Source: Pelagibacteraceae bacterium AG-426-E17 (GTDB lineage: Bacteria; Pseudomonadota; Alphaproteobacteria; Pelagibacterales; Pelagibacteraceae). From it: a stretch of DNA of 64,000 nt. This document shows, piece after piece, positions 1-9,163 of the stretch. The stretch's first letter is position 1. Each line of letters starts with the position of its first letter. The translations under genes were made by a program, and so were the position numbers. The notes below the pieces were generated by a model. The model ran no database searches. It had not been told where the DNA came from and saw nothing but the letters and a program-made list of their open reading frames with translations. Where the stretch lies: the NCBI GenBank assembly GCA_003210095.1, contig QCNP01000001.1, positions 356,001-420,000 on the forward strand, given 5' to 3'.

Positions 1-962
1 TTAACAGTAATAAATCTATCAATTTTCCGGATAAAACATTGTTGAAAGGAGAGTTGGTGCAAAGTTTAAGATACGGGGAAAATCCACACCAATCTGGTGC
101 AATTTATTCTTTTGATAGATCAAAAACTTTAATCCAATTAAATGGAAAGCACCTTAGCTATAATAATTATAATGATATATTTTATGGATTAGAAATTTCA
201 AAATCTTTACCAAAAAAAATTGGAACAGTGATAATTAAACACGCTAATCCTTGCGGTGTCTCTGCAGAAAAAGATCAAATTATCAGTTTTCAGAAAGCAT
301 TTGAATGTGATCCCATAAGTGCATACGGTGGTGTTGTTATTTGTAATTATAAACTAGATATTAATACTGCAAAAAAACTGAATGATAAATTTTTTGAAGT
401 AATTGTTGCAGAAGGTTTTAAAGGAAATGCATTAAAATTATTAAAAAATAAGAAAAATTTAAGATTGATAGACTCAACGAATATTAATTTGCAAAGCAAT
501 CTTAGCTTTCAATCAGTACTAAATGGTTTTTTGCTTCAATCAACTGATTTTTTAAAATTTAATAAATCTAATTTTATGGTTGTCTCTAAAAGAAAGCCAT
601 CAAGTAAGACCCTAGAACATTTAATGTTTGCATTTAATGTTTGTAGATATGTAAAATCAAATGCAATAGTAATCTCTAAAAATTTATCAACAGTTGGTAT
701 AGGTTCTGGTCAGCCAAGCAGATTGGACAGCTGTAAAATAGCTGTGAATAAAATGATAAAATTTTATAAAAATCAGGAAAATCTTGTTGCAGCTTCCGAT
801 GCATTCTTTCCATTTGTAGATGGTATCGAAACATTAGTACAATCTGGAGTAAGAGCAGTAATCCAGCCTTCTGGTTCTATAAGAGATAAAGAGATTATAA
901 AATTTGCAAATGATACTGATACAGTTTTAGTTTTCTCTAAGACAAGACATTTTAGGCATTAA
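1..962 (+). CDS. purH: PurH, 3' part (AICAR transformylase domain); runs off left edge
   Basis: Bifunctional enzyme of the last two steps of IMP synthesis (AICAR formylation and IMP ring closure). The reading frame is open to the left edge (first full codon at base 3), so the start and the cyclohydrolase domain lie outside the window. What remains is the AICAR transformylase domain: SLRYGENPHQ near its start, the KHANPCGVS motif carrying the catalytic Lys-His pair, SAYGGVV, and SDAFFPFVDGIE close to the end. The TTG at base 39 is internal, not a start. The stop overlaps the stop of the convergent phhB gene by a few bases. Family assignment is very secure. Confidence 0.96.
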   Translation, partial: NSNKSINFPDKTLLKGELVQSLRYGENPHQSGAIYSFDRSKTLIQLNGKHLSYNNYNDIFYGLEISKSLPKKIGTVIIKHANPCGVSAEKDQIISFQKAFECDPISAYGGVVICNYKLDINTAKKLNDKFFEVIVAEGFKGNALKLLKNKKNLRLIDSTNINLQSNLSFQSVLNGFLLQSTDFLKFNKSNFMVVSKRKPSSKTLEHLMFAFNVCRYVKSNAIVISKNLSTVGIGSGQPSRLDSCKIAVNKMIKFYKNQENLVAASDAFFPFVDGIETLVQSGVRAVIQPSGSIRDKEIIKFANDTDTVLVFSKTRHFRH

Positions 963-1297
963 TTTATTTTATCTATTTTGGCTGCAAGAACAAAGTCACT
1001 CTCAGCAAGTCCATTAATTGCATGAGTGAAGATCTTGATCTTTGCATATCCCCATCCAAACCAAATATCAGGATGATGCCCTTCGTTTTCTGCAATTTCA
1101 CCAACTTTATTTACAAAACTTTGGGAATTGAAAAAATTATCAAATTTAAATTCTTTAATTAAATAGAAATTCTCATTTTCATCTTTTTTTACATCCCATC
1201 CATCAACTTTTTTTAAATATTTATGGATTTCTCCTAAATTAAAAGAAGGTATTCCACCATCACAAGGAACACATTTTTTTTTTGATAAATCTTCCAT
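959..1297 (-). CDS. phhB: Pterin-4a-carbinolamine dehydratase
   Basis: 112 residues, normal length for this single-domain cytoplasmic enzyme, which dehydrates 4a-hydroxytetrahydrobiopterin and so recycles the pterin cofactor of aromatic amino acid hydroxylases. The family signature is intact: GHHPD at residues 73-77, followed by a THAINGLAESD segment corresponding to the usual TH-x-GGLT-x-D. No phenylalanine hydroxylase gene is in the window, so its partner here is unknown; in many bacteria the protein is encoded apart from it. It converges on purH with overlapping stops. ATG start at 1297. Confidence 0.92.
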   Translation of the reverse strand: MEDLSKKKCVPCDGGIPSFNLGEIHKYLKKVDGWDVKKDENENFYLIKEFKFDNFFNSQSFVNKVGEIAENEGHHPDIWFGWGYAKIKIFTHAINGLAESDFVLAAKIDKIN

Positions 1298-1303
1298 AAT
1301 AAT

Positions 1304-2209
1304 TTAAATATATTTTAACATATCAGATGACTTATTAACTAGATAAAAGTTTCCAATTGTTTGATGTTTTTCGTCTAAACTATCTAAAAGTTTTTCAATT
1401 TCATCCATATTTGTAATTTTTCCATCTAGATTATATATTTGATAATTCTCATTAATCAGAAAATTTTCAAGACTTTTGTAATTATAAGAAATGTTATGAT
1501 TAATATACTTTGACAATTCAATAATAATTAATGGTTTGAGTTTTCTAATAGACTCTATTGAGCCATAAATAGCTTGAATCTCGTAACCCTCTAGGTCTAA
1601 TTTTATGATTAATTTTTTTTTATTTAAAATTTTATTATCTAATATTTTATCAATTGTTATAGAATTTATTAAAGAGACACTTTGATTTTTAAATCCTGAA
1701 TTTATTGCTGAACTTTCCCAATCGTTTAAACCATTATAAAAGTGTATTTGCTTATCGGATTTTTCGGAGAGAACTTTATTTAATAATGTAATATTTTGTA
1801 GATTATTAATACTTAAATTTTGTCTAAATTCCTTACAAGTTTTTTCTGATGCATCTATAGCAATGACATCATTTTCATTGCTTAAAGATGCAGTGAAAAA
1901 AGAAAAAAAACCATAATTGCATCCTCCATCTATAAAAGTAATTTTGTAGTCTTTAGATATTTTTTTTATAAAATTAATTTCTCTGATTTCTGAAAAATCA
2001 CATTTTTTAAGTAAAAAGTGAGAAGTAGAACTTTTTTTTACACTCAATAATAAATAAAAATTATAAATTTTTATTTTTATTTCTGAGTTTAAAAAATTTC
2101 TTACAAGTCTAAATAGGATATAATAAGAAATTTTATTTTTAAAAGTTCTTAAGTCTTTGTTCTCTAAAATTTTTTGAAATAATTTAGTTATGTAATTTTT
2201 TTCAAGCAA
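1304..2209 (-). CDS. FkbM-family SAM-dependent methyltransferase
   Basis: About 301 residues. The fold is a Rossmann methyltransferase of the FkbM (Methyltransf_21) family: IDGGCNYG (residues about 93-100) is the SAM-binding motif I, and KLDLEGYE (about 203-210) is the family's conserved acidic motif. Members usually O-methylate sugars or glycolipids; the substrate here is unknown. A longer open frame reaches back to 2278 but its first 20 codons are a translation of the tRNA-Gly gene, so I start at the TTG at 2209, eight bases after the tRNA end; no ATG is available. It lies between phhB and a tRNA and next to a sulfotransferase, typical of a variable surface-modification locus. Confidence 0.82.
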   Translation of the reverse strand: MLEKNYITKLFQKILENKDLRTFKNKISYYILFRLVRNFLNSEIKIKIYNFYLLLSVKKSSTSHFLLKKCDFSEIREINFIKKISKDYKITFIDGGCNYGFFSFFTASLSNENDVIAIDASEKTCKEFRQNLSINNLQNITLLNKVLSEKSDKQIHFYNGLNDWESSAINSGFKNQSVSLINSITIDKILDNKILNKKKLIIKLDLEGYEIQAIYGSIESIRKLKPLIIIELSKYINHNISYNYKSLENFLINENYQIYNLDGKITNMDEIEKLLDSLDEKHQTIGNFYLVNKSSDMLKYI

Positions 2210-2217
2210 GTTAATTA

Positions 2218-2292
2218 TGGAGCGGGCAATGGGACTTGAACCCACGACCTTCTCGTTGGCAACGAGACGCTCTACCACTGAGCTACGCCCGC
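2218..2292 (-). tRNA. tRNA-Gly (GCC anticodon)
   Basis: The minus strand folds as a complete tRNA. The 7-bp acceptor stem is GCGGGCG paired with the 3' end; the D-arm is GCTC-AGTGGTAGA-GAGC-like. The anticodon arm is CTCGT/ACGAG around loop TGCCAA with anticodon GCC. The T-arm is GTGGG/CCCAT-type with loop TTCAAGT, the discriminator is T-C-like and the CCA end is encoded. 75 bases. The adjacent methyltransferase starts just downstream on the same strand and the sulfotransferase upstream, so the tRNA may be an insertion point for accessory genes. Confidence 0.96.
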
Positions 2293-2363
2293 TTATTATA
2301 TTATTTTAAAATTAAACATTTTTTTAAAATTAAGCAAGACAATATCAAATTTATTAAAACAAT

Positions 2364-3827
2364 CTATATTTTTAAACTATTAATTTTATGAAAATATTCT
2401 TTTAAAGGATTTTGATATTTTTTAAATCTATTTTTCTCATATTTAGAAATTTTTTTTCTTAGCTGTACATTACTTGCAGTTTTTATTACAAGATCATTTC
2501 TTTCATAAAATTTTAGTATGGACTCATCCCATTCTAAATCACAAAATTCCAATATTTTCTTAGAAATTAATATAGGATTTTCTGTAAGTTCTACTAAGTC
2601 TACAAAATGAATATTTTTATTTTTTTGTTTTTTAATTTTTTTAACAAAATTATCAAAATTTTGTATGTATTGTAAGATGGAAGATTTCTTATGAGCCCAG
2701 GATAAACCCTGAAGACATTGTTGAAAAATAGCTACGAAATTATCAAAATAATCTCTTTCGCAAACTATAATTTTTGAAAGTGGAAATATCTCTTTAATTA
2801 TATCTATAAAAAAAATATTTTCTAAAGTTTTATCTACAAATAAAGTAGATTTCATTTCTCTATTATATGAAATTTTTAGATATTCTTTGCATACCTTTGA
2901 TCTTATCAAAGAAATATCTAATAATAATTCATCTGAATTATTTTCTAAAATTTTTTTAATTACATTCGGAATTATAAATGTTTCACCATAATTATATATT
3001 TTTTTTTTATTTGAGGATATTAATGACTCGACTAATGTAGTGCCTGATCTTGGAAGACCCATTACAAAAATTGGTGATAAATTGTTTTTTTCTTCAATAT
3101 TTTTTTTTAGATTTATAAATTTAATTTTGTCAAAAAATTTTTTTGGAATATAATTAGTCCAATATTTGTTATCATTAATATATATAGGATTAGAATTAAA
3201 TATCAAATCATGACCAACATTCAGATATTTAATTTCGTTTTCAATATTGTTTTTATTTCTTTCCTCTATCGCAAGAATAAAGCAACCATAGGCCCTTTCT
3301 TCAACATTAGAATTAACATTATCAGTTATTTTTTTTATTGCTACTAAGTCAACTTTATCAAAGTGATCTGGGTTTATTCTTATTAATTTATAAATTATAG
3401 AAGGTATGTTTTTTTCTTTTTCTAAAGCTTTTAAATATAAATTTTCTGCTTTTTCAAGAAATCCTTTTTCTTCATATAATAATCCTAAATTAAAAAGAGA
3501 TTTCTCATATTCGTGGTTTATTTTTAATGAATCTAAATATAGTTTTTCAGCCTTATTTTCTAATCCACTATCTTTGTAAAATGTTGCTAAATTATTTAAT
3601 GCTTTATAATTTTTTTTATCTATTTCTATAATTTTTTTTAAGTAAAATTCATATTGATGAAAGTCATTTTTTTTTTTGCATAATTGAGACAAAATGACCA
3701 AAGTATTTATATTATTTGGACTTAGAGTTAAAATTTCTTTAAATATTTTAAATGCTTGCTCGTATCGTTTACTGTTAAATAATTTTAATCCTTCAGCAAA
3801 CATTTTTTTTAGGTCAATACTATTCAT
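2364..3827 (-). CDS. TPR-repeat sulfotransferase
   Basis: 487 residues in two parts. Residues about 9-140 are tetratricopeptide repeats (for example the segment with ALNNLATFYKDSGLENKAEKL). Residues about 250-480 are a sulfotransferase domain with the PAPS 5'-phosphosulfate-binding loop GLPRSGTT at 257-264. This TPR-sulfotransferase arrangement is common in marine alphaproteobacteria; the family transfers sulfate from PAPS to sugars, lipids or proteins. The acceptor cannot be told from sequence. It sits next to the tRNA-Gly and an FkbM methyltransferase, suggesting glycan decoration. No signal peptide is visible, so a cytoplasmic enzyme is expected. ATG at 3827, divergent from the LON-domain gene. 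Confidence 0.85.
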   Translation of the reverse strand: MNSIDLKKMFAEGLKLFNSKRYEQAFKIFKEILTLSPNNINTLVILSQLCKKKNDFHQYEFYLKKIIEIDKKNYKALNNLATFYKDSGLENKAEKLYLDSLKINHEYEKSLFNLGLLYEEKGFLEKAENLYLKALEKEKNIPSIIYKLIRINPDHFDKVDLVAIKKITDNVNSNVEERAYGCFILAIEERNKNNIENEIKYLNVGHDLIFNSNPIYINDNKYWTNYIPKKFFDKIKFINLKKNIEEKNNLSPIFVMGLPRSGTTLVESLISSNKKKIYNYGETFIIPNVIKKILENNSDELLLDISLIRSKVCKEYLKISYNREMKSTLFVDKTLENIFFIDIIKEIFPLSKIIVCERDYFDNFVAIFQQCLQGLSWAHKKSSILQYIQNFDNFVKKIKKQKNKNIHFVDLVELTENPILISKKILEFCDLEWDESILKFYERNDLVIKTASNVQLRKKISKYEKNRFKKYQNPLKEYFHKINSLKI

Positions 3828-3878
3828 GGTACTATAATTAATGTAGAATTTTTGAATGCCTTTGATAATATAATTATT

Positions 3879-4523
3879 ATGATTAATAAAAACAATCTAC
3901 CTAAAAAAATTCCAGTATTTCCACTGTCTAATTTCATTTTTTTTCCTAACACATCTGCGCCACTTAATATATTTGAACCACGATATGTTCAAATGATTGA
4001 AGAAAGTATTAAAACTGACAGAATGATTGGAATGGTCCAACCTAAAAACTCGAAAAATTCAATTAAACCTGATTTATACGACGTAGGTTGTTTAGGAAAA
4101 ATTACAAACTTCAATGAAACTGATGATGGAAGATATGTGATAGTTTTAAATGGAATTATAAGGTTCAATATAGAGGAAGAACTAGAAAACAAAAAACTTT
4201 TTCGAGAATTTAAAGTTAATTTTAATAATTTTAGTAGTGACCTTGACGAAAAAAATGAAAATATTAAATTTTCTGACTTAGACTTAATCTTTAATAACTT
4301 AAAAAAAATTTTTGAAAAACAAGGCTATATTATAAACTGGGATGAATTAAAAAAACAAAGCTTGGATCAGACAATTAACACTTTGTCTATGGCCTCACCT
4401 TTTACTAGAGAAGAAAAACAAATGTTGCTTGAAGCAAAAGATTTGGAGTTTAGAAAACAAAAATTAGAGCAAATTGTAAAAATCTATACATCAGATAATT
4501 TTAGCAATAAAACTATCCAATAA
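3879..4523 (+). CDS. LON substrate-binding-domain protein
   Basis: About 214 residues from the ATG at 3879; a TTG at 3852 would add nine residues and is less likely. The N-terminal region (IPVFPLSNFIFFPNTSAP, then FEPRYVQMIEES) is typical of the PUA-like N-terminal domain of Lon protease, but no ATPase or protease domain follows. Stand-alone LON-domain proteins are common in alphaproteobacteria; their role is not established and is probably protein-quality related. The gene stands divergently to the sulfotransferase and converges on the UbiH-like gene with 6 bases between stops. Confidence 0.85.
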   Translation: MINKNNLPKKIPVFPLSNFIFFPNTSAPLNIFEPRYVQMIEESIKTDRMIGMVQPKNSKNSIKPDLYDVGCLGKITNFNETDDGRYVIVLNGIIRFNIEEELENKKLFREFKVNFNNFSSDLDEKNENIKFSDLDLIFNNLKKIFEKQGYIINWDELKKQSLDQTINTLSMASPFTREEKQMLLEAKDLEFRKQKLEQIVKIYTSDNFSNKTIQ

Positions 4524-4529
4524 GTAAAA

Positions 4530-5615
4530 TTAAAATCCTTTATCAGCGTAATTTTGAAACTTATTTTTAATATACCTATTATCGTCTATTAATTTAAAAA
4601 TACCGTCAATCGCACCAAAATTATATTTATTTGTAAATTTAAAAAATTCATGAAAAAAATTAATACCAGAGGCAAACAGAAAATTTGAATTTTTTCTTCT
4701 CTTTTCAAATTTTTCTAAAACTGTGCTAAGATTGAGACCTAATTCTAAATTTTCTTTTATTAAAGATGAAAGTTCTTTTATATCTCTTATAGTCATATTA
4801 AAACCTTGACCAGCTATTGGATGAATTTTGTGCAAATTCTCCCCAAAAGACAAAATATTTTTGAAGTAATAGTTTCTAGATAAAGACAAATTTATTGGAA
4901 ATTTTTCTAATTTTTCCAGTCTTTTGATATTATATTTTTTATTAAAAGATTTAATCAGGTCTATTATTTTCTTTTCGTCATTAAATAATTTCTTATTAAA
5001 TATTGAAAAAACTACTGAGGTTTTAAAATTCGATACAGGTAAAAAGGCTAATGGTCCGTGATTAGTAAAATGTTGTATCGCTGATCTATTTGAAACTTTG
5101 GAATGAGTCAATATAGTTGTAAAACCGAAACTTTTGTAATCTTTTTTTATTTGATTACTAAAATATTTTTTAAAAATAAAATTTGAATTTTCAGTATTTA
5201 TAATTATTTCATTTTTTTTTTTTATTTGATTGAGAAAATTTTCACTTAAAAATATTTTTGTCTTTTTAAAATTTTTTTCTCTAATTAAATTTTTTTCTAA
5301 AAGCTCCAAAAAATTTTTGTATTTTATAATAGAAAAACACTTCTCTGATTTAAAGTTAAGAAATTTTTTTGATTGGGATTGTCTATATAATTCTATCTCG
5401 TTTATATTCCAAGTATTATTAGCTTTTAAAATGTTCTCTTTTTTCAAAAAATCTATACTACTATTTGATAAACCAATTGTTCTTGAATAATTTCTTTTAA
5501 AATTTGTTTTTTTTTTATTCAATTCGTAGCACAATTCAACTTTTATACCTTTATTAACAAGTACTTTAGATAATAATAAAGCGCTTAAATTATTTCCAAT
5601 TATACAAACTTTCAT
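4530..5615 (-). CDS. UbiH/UbiF/Coq6-type FAD monooxygenase (ubiquinone ring hydroxylase)
   Basis: 361 residues. The N-terminus (KVCIIGNNLSALLLSKVLVNKG) is an FAD-binding beta-alpha-beta unit, slightly unusual with NN in place of G-x-G. RNYSRTIGLSNSS matches the family's DxR region. The C-terminal GENLHKIHPIAGQGFNMTIRD region is the second FAD motif (usually GDAAHxxxPxxGQGxNxGxxD) that defines UbiH-type hydroxylases. These add a hydroxyl to the benzoquinone ring during ubiquinone synthesis, at the inner membrane surface. Which ring position is modified cannot be decided from sequence; alphaproteobacteria often use one broad-specificity enzyme (UbiL/UbiM type). It is divergent from ftsK, 32 bases apart. 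Confidence 0.8.
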   Translation of the reverse strand: MKVCIIGNNLSALLLSKVLVNKGIKVELCYELNKKKTNFKRNYSRTIGLSNSSIDFLKKENILKANNTWNINEIELYRQSQSKKFLNFKSEKCFSIIKYKNFLELLEKNLIREKNFKKTKIFLSENFLNQIKKKNEIIINTENSNFIFKKYFSNQIKKDYKSFGFTTILTHSKVSNRSAIQHFTNHGPLAFLPVSNFKTSVVFSIFNKKLFNDEKKIIDLIKSFNKKYNIKRLEKLEKFPINLSLSRNYYFKNILSFGENLHKIHPIAGQGFNMTIRDIKELSSLIKENLELGLNLSTVLEKFEKRRKNSNFLFASGINFFHEFFKFTNKYNFGAIDGIFKLIDDNRYIKNKFQNYADKGF

Positions 5616-5647
5616 AAATTTTTTTTAATTTTAACAATAAATATTAA

Positions 5648-7744
5648 ATGATACAAAGTGATAAATTTGATTCTTTTATGAGTTTTAAAAATAATATTGA
5701 TAAAATAAGAATATTTTTATTTAGAAGATTACTTGAAATCATTGGTTTTTTAATATTGATTTCAGGAATTATGTTATCTGTATCTTTATTAAGTTACAGT
5801 CCATCAGATCCAAATTTTCTCTATTCTTCGGGCCAAATAATCGAAAATAAATTAGGTATTTATGGAAGTATTATCTCTGATTTTTTGTTACAATCCTTTG
5901 GCTTAACATCCTATCTTCTACCTTTCACTTTATTAGCAATATCAATTAAAGTAGCAAAAGATAAAGTCTTATCTCCCATTATTAATAACCTATTCTATGT
6001 CGTGTGTTACTGTGTTACTTTTACGACTTTATTATCTCAATTTTTTTTGGAAACAAATTATTTGATTGTTAATGGTAATGGGGGCTTTGTAGGAAATTAC
6101 TTATATAATGATGTTCTTTTTAAACCTTTAAATTATAATAATCAGGTAAGTTATTATTTTTTGATAACATCAACTTTTGTTTTCTTTTTATTGAGTGTTA
6201 ACTTTAATTTGAAGTGGTTTTCTACAATAAAGAGACTTTTTACTAAAAGAAAAAATATAGAAACCGAAATTAGCCCAATCAAATCAGAAATATTTAAACC
6301 ACAAATCGAAGCACAAGAAGTTTTTTCTTTTGAAAAAAAAAGTGAAACGTCTGATATAAAAGTCCGTCAATTTAAATTACCAAAACTTGATTTATTAGAT
6401 AACACCAAAAAAATAAAACAAGATAAAAATACTAGACAGGATATAAATGAGGAATTTTTGGAAAAAATTTTGTTAGATTTTGGTGTTGAGGGTAAAATAA
6501 AAAAAATAAGCTCAGGACCTGTGGTAACTTTAAATGAGTTTGAGCCAGCAGCTGGCGTTAAAGTCTCTAAAATTGTAAATTTATCTGAAGATATAGCTAG
6601 AAATACTAGCTCAGAGTCTGCCCGTATCTCAATTATTCCAGGATCAAGTTCTGTTGGAATTGAAATACCGAATTTAGTTAGAGAAAATGTTTTATTAAAA
6701 GAAATTTTAAGTAGTCCAAAATTTAACGCTAAAGATATAAAACTACCTATTGCCTTGGGTAAAAACATTTCAGGAGAACCAATAATTGGTGATTTATCAT
6801 CTATGCCTCACTTGTTAATCGCTGGTACTACCGGATCTGGAAAATCTGTATGTATCAACACAATATTACTATCTTTACTTTACAAACATCCGCCAAGCCT
6901 TTGTAAATTCATTTTAATAGATCCTAAAATGCTTGAGCTGTCTACTTATGAAGGAATACCACACTTGCTTTGTCCTGTAATAACTGAAGCAAAAAAAGCT
7001 TCTACAGTTCTAGGCTGGGTGGTTAAAGAAATGGAAAATAGATACAGATTGATGACTAAAGTTGGAGTTCGAAACATAGATGGATACAACTCTAAACATA
7101 AACTATCAATGCCTTTCATAGTTGTAATAGTCGACGAAATGTCTGATTTAATGTTGGTGGCTGGAAAAGAAATAGAGAGCTACATTCAAAAATTATCTCA
7201 AATGGCAAGAGCAGCTGGTATTCATATTATTATGGCAACACAGAGACCTAGCGTAGATGTCATCACAGGAACAATTAAAGCAAATTTTCCAACTAGAGTA
7301 TCTTTTCAAGTTTCTTCAAAGATAGACAGCCGAACAATTTTAGGGGAACAAGGAGCTGAACAGTTGTTAGGTAAAGGCGATATGCTATTTATGTCGTCAG
7401 CGAACAGAATCACTAGAATACATGCACCTTTTGTTTCTGAAAATGAGATAGAAAAGGTGAATAATTTTTTGAGGTCTCAAGCTGAACCAGAGTATGTAGA
7501 GGAAATTCTGAATATATCGGATGAAAAATCTGAAAATGATTTATCGGGAGATGAAAATAATTCTAAAGATGAGCTTTATCAAAGTGCACTACAGATAATT
7601 AAAGCTGAAGGTAAGGCCTCAACATCTTTTTTACAACGAAAATTACAAATTGGTTACAATAGAGCTGCTAGAATTATTGATATGATGGAAGAGAATGGTG
7701 TTGTAAGTAAAGCAAATCATGTTGGTAAAAGAGAAGTTCTTTGA
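5648..7744 (+). CDS. ftsK: FtsK DNA translocase
   Basis: 698 residues, on the short side for FtsK because the linker is brief. Residues about 30-190 hold four membrane segments; a short charged linker follows to about 260. The motor domain has Walker A AGTTGSGKS near residue 393 and Walker B IVVIVDEMSDLM near 490. The C-terminal gamma winged helix (about 635-698, ending in EENGVVSKANHVGKREVL) is present, which reads KOPS sequences and activates XerCD. It pumps DNA at the closing septum and helps resolve chromosome dimers. lolA follows with a one-base overlap (TGATG), as in many alphaproteobacteria. Confidence 0.96.
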   Translation: MIQSDKFDSFMSFKNNIDKIRIFLFRRLLEIIGFLILISGIMLSVSLLSYSPSDPNFLYSSGQIIENKLGIYGSIISDFLLQSFGLTSYLLPFTLLAISIKVAKDKVLSPIINNLFYVVCYCVTFTTLLSQFFLETNYLIVNGNGGFVGNYLYNDVLFKPLNYNNQVSYYFLITSTFVFFLLSVNFNLKWFSTIKRLFTKRKNIETEISPIKSEIFKPQIEAQEVFSFEKKSETSDIKVRQFKLPKLDLLDNTKKIKQDKNTRQDINEEFLEKILLDFGVEGKIKKISSGPVVTLNEFEPAAGVKVSKIVNLSEDIARNTSSESARISIIPGSSSVGIEIPNLVRENVLLKEILSSPKFNAKDIKLPIALGKNISGEPIIGDLSSMPHLLIAGTTGSGKSVCINTILLSLLYKHPPSLCKFILIDPKMLELSTYEGIPHLLCPVITEAKKASTVLGWVVKEMENRYRLMTKVGVRNIDGYNSKHKLSMPFIVVIVDEMSDLMLVAGKEIESYIQKLSQMARAAGIHIIMATQRPSVDVITGTIKANFPTRVSFQVSSKIDSRTILGEQGAEQLLGKGDMLFMSSANRITRIHAPFVSENEIEKVNNFLRSQAEPEYVEEILNISDEKSENDLSGDENNSKDELYQSALQIIKAEGKASTSFLQRKLQIGYNRAARIIDMMEENGVVSKANHVGKREVL

Positions 7745-8295
7745 TGAGATATATTTTAATATATCTACTTTTATTTTTATTTTCGATTTCTAAAGCTTAC
7801 TCAGATATAAAGGGACATATAATAAGTAATTTAGAAAAAACAAATAATTATAGTTTTAATTTTATTCAACAAATCAATAAAAAAAAGGAAACTGGAAATT
7901 GTATCTTAGTTTTTAATAGAAAAATAAATTGTAAATACGATAACTCTGGTAAAATTCTTGTGTCTGATGGCAAAAATCTAATTATAAAAAGTAATAATTC
8001 TAACATTCCAAGTTTTTATAAATTAAAAAATACTTCATTTTATAAACTTTTAGATAAAGACTATTTAATTGAACAACTTATCTCAAACAATCTTAGAAAA
8101 GATAATGAGAGAATTTTTTTTGAAATAAATTATCAAAACATTGTAATTAAGGTATTCTTTGACAAAAAAAAACTATATCTTTCAGGTTGGGAAACTATAG
8201 ATGCATATAATAATTCTGTCTTTACAGACATAATTATTTACGAAGTAAATAAAATTGTTAATAATAATTTGTTTAAACTAAAAGAATTTTACTAA
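7744..8295 (+). CDS. lolA: LolA-type outer-membrane lipoprotein carrier
   Basis: About 183 residues with an N-terminal signal peptide (hydrophobic stretch LIYLLLFLFSISKAYS, residues about 4-20) and a periplasmic beta-rich domain resembling LolA: YSFNFIQQINKK near the start, then a FNRKINCKYDNSGKILVSDGKNLIIK segment. LolA carries lipoproteins from LolCDE across the periplasm to the outer membrane. The start is the ATG at 7744, overlapping the ftsK stop by one base; this ftsK-lolA pairing supports the call, since the sequence itself is divergent. It converges on the GNAT gene with a 4-base overlap. Confidence 0.8.
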   Translation: MRYILIYLLLFLFSISKAYSDIKGHIISNLEKTNNYSFNFIQQINKKKETGNCILVFNRKINCKYDNSGKILVSDGKNLIIKSNNSNIPSFYKLKNTSFYKLLDKDYLIEQLISNNLRKDNERIFFEINYQNIVIKVFFDKKKLYLSGWETIDAYNNSVFTDIIIYEVNKIVNNNLFKLKEFY

Positions 8296-8801
8296 TTATC
8301 TAGTATATTGATATTTTCTTTTCTAAAAACAGTCATACCTCTTGCTTTATAATTTTTTAAGGCGTTTGGATGATCAAGGGTACAAGTATGAAGCCAAACT
8401 CTTTTAATATTTTTCTCAAAAGATTTTGTTATTGCAACACTTAACGCATAACCACCGATACCTTTACCAATATATTCTTCAAGTAAACCAAAATATGATA
8501 TTTCGGTTTCTTTTAATTCTGGATTATACAAAAGTTCAAAAAAACCTACCAGTTCATCATTTTCACTAATAACATAAGTTTCCAAATTTTGGTTAGAAAT
8601 ATATTTAATCCAAAATTCATCAGTCCAGCTTAATCTATCTATCCATCTATATTTTTTTCCAACCTGTTTATAAAAAAATTTATTTAATTGAAAATCAGGT
8701 TTAATTTTCTTAACTAAAAAGTTACTTTTATTTGCTAGATTTACTTTTAAATTTTTAAGATCTCTTAATTCTAGGAAATTTCTTTCAACATGAATCATCA
8801 T
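8292..8801 (-). CDS. GNAT-family N-acetyltransferase
   Basis: 169 residues. The acetyl-CoA binding loop is visible as YIGKGIGGYAL (about residues 113-123), the Q/RxxGxG/A motif of GNAT enzymes, followed by the helix and the VWLHTCTLDHPNALKNYKARGM segment typical of the C-terminal half. The family acetylates amines; the substrate here is not predictable. It is the last gene of the leftward run hisBHAFE-unknown-HIT-GNAT and overlaps the HIT gene start by 4 bases, so it is probably co-transcribed. Confidence 0.85.
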   Translation of the reverse strand: MMIHVERNFLELRDLKNLKVNLANKSNFLVKKIKPDFQLNKFFYKQVGKKYRWIDRLSWTDEFWIKYISNQNLETYVISENDELVGFFELLYNPELKETEISYFGLLEEYIGKGIGGYALSVAITKSFEKNIKRVWLHTCTLDHPNALKNYKARGMTVFRKENINILDN

Positions 8802-9163
8802 TCAACCATTTTACCTACTTTTTCGCCGCCAAAAAGATGAAAATGTAAGTGAGGTACCTCTTGTCCACCGTATTCACTAATATTTGCTAATGCTCTGTAA
8901 CCTTTTCCCGTATCAGAAGAAATTTGTAATTTTTTTGCAACTTTGTTGATTCCTTTAATTAGTCCCAAGATGTCTTTTTCAGAAGCATTTGATGCAAAAT
9001 CATCTAAATCAATATATTTACCTTTTGGAATAACTAATGCATGAATTTTTTTTTGAGGATTAATATCATAAAAAGATAAAACGTATTCGTCCTCGTATAT
9101 TTTTTTACAAGGTATTTCCCCTCTCAAAATCTTTGCAAATATATTATTGTCATCGTAAGTCAT
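8798..9163 (-). CDS. HIT-family nucleotide-binding protein (HinT-like)
   Basis: 121 residues, the usual size of HinT-type purine nucleoside phosphoramidases. The histidine triad is intact: HLHFHLFGG with H105, H107 and H109, H109 being the expected nucleophile, and the N-terminal DNNIFAKILRGEIPC segment is typical of the family. The cellular role in bacteria is poorly defined; the family hydrolyses AMP-lysine and aminoacyl-adenylate type substrates. It overlaps the genes on both sides by 4 bases in a leftward operon downstream of the histidine genes. Confidence 0.93.
   Translation of the reverse strand: MTYDDNNIFAKILRGEIPCKKIYEDEYVLSFYDINPQKKIHALVIPKGKYIDLDDFASNASEKDILGLIKGINKVAKKLQISSDTGKGYRALANISEYGGQEVPHLHFHLFGGEKVGKMVE

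Noticed and set aside
2210..2278. N-terminal extension of the FkbM methyltransferase frame
   Set aside because: Its first 20 codons are a translation of the tRNA-Gly gene; the gene more likely starts at the TTG at 2209.
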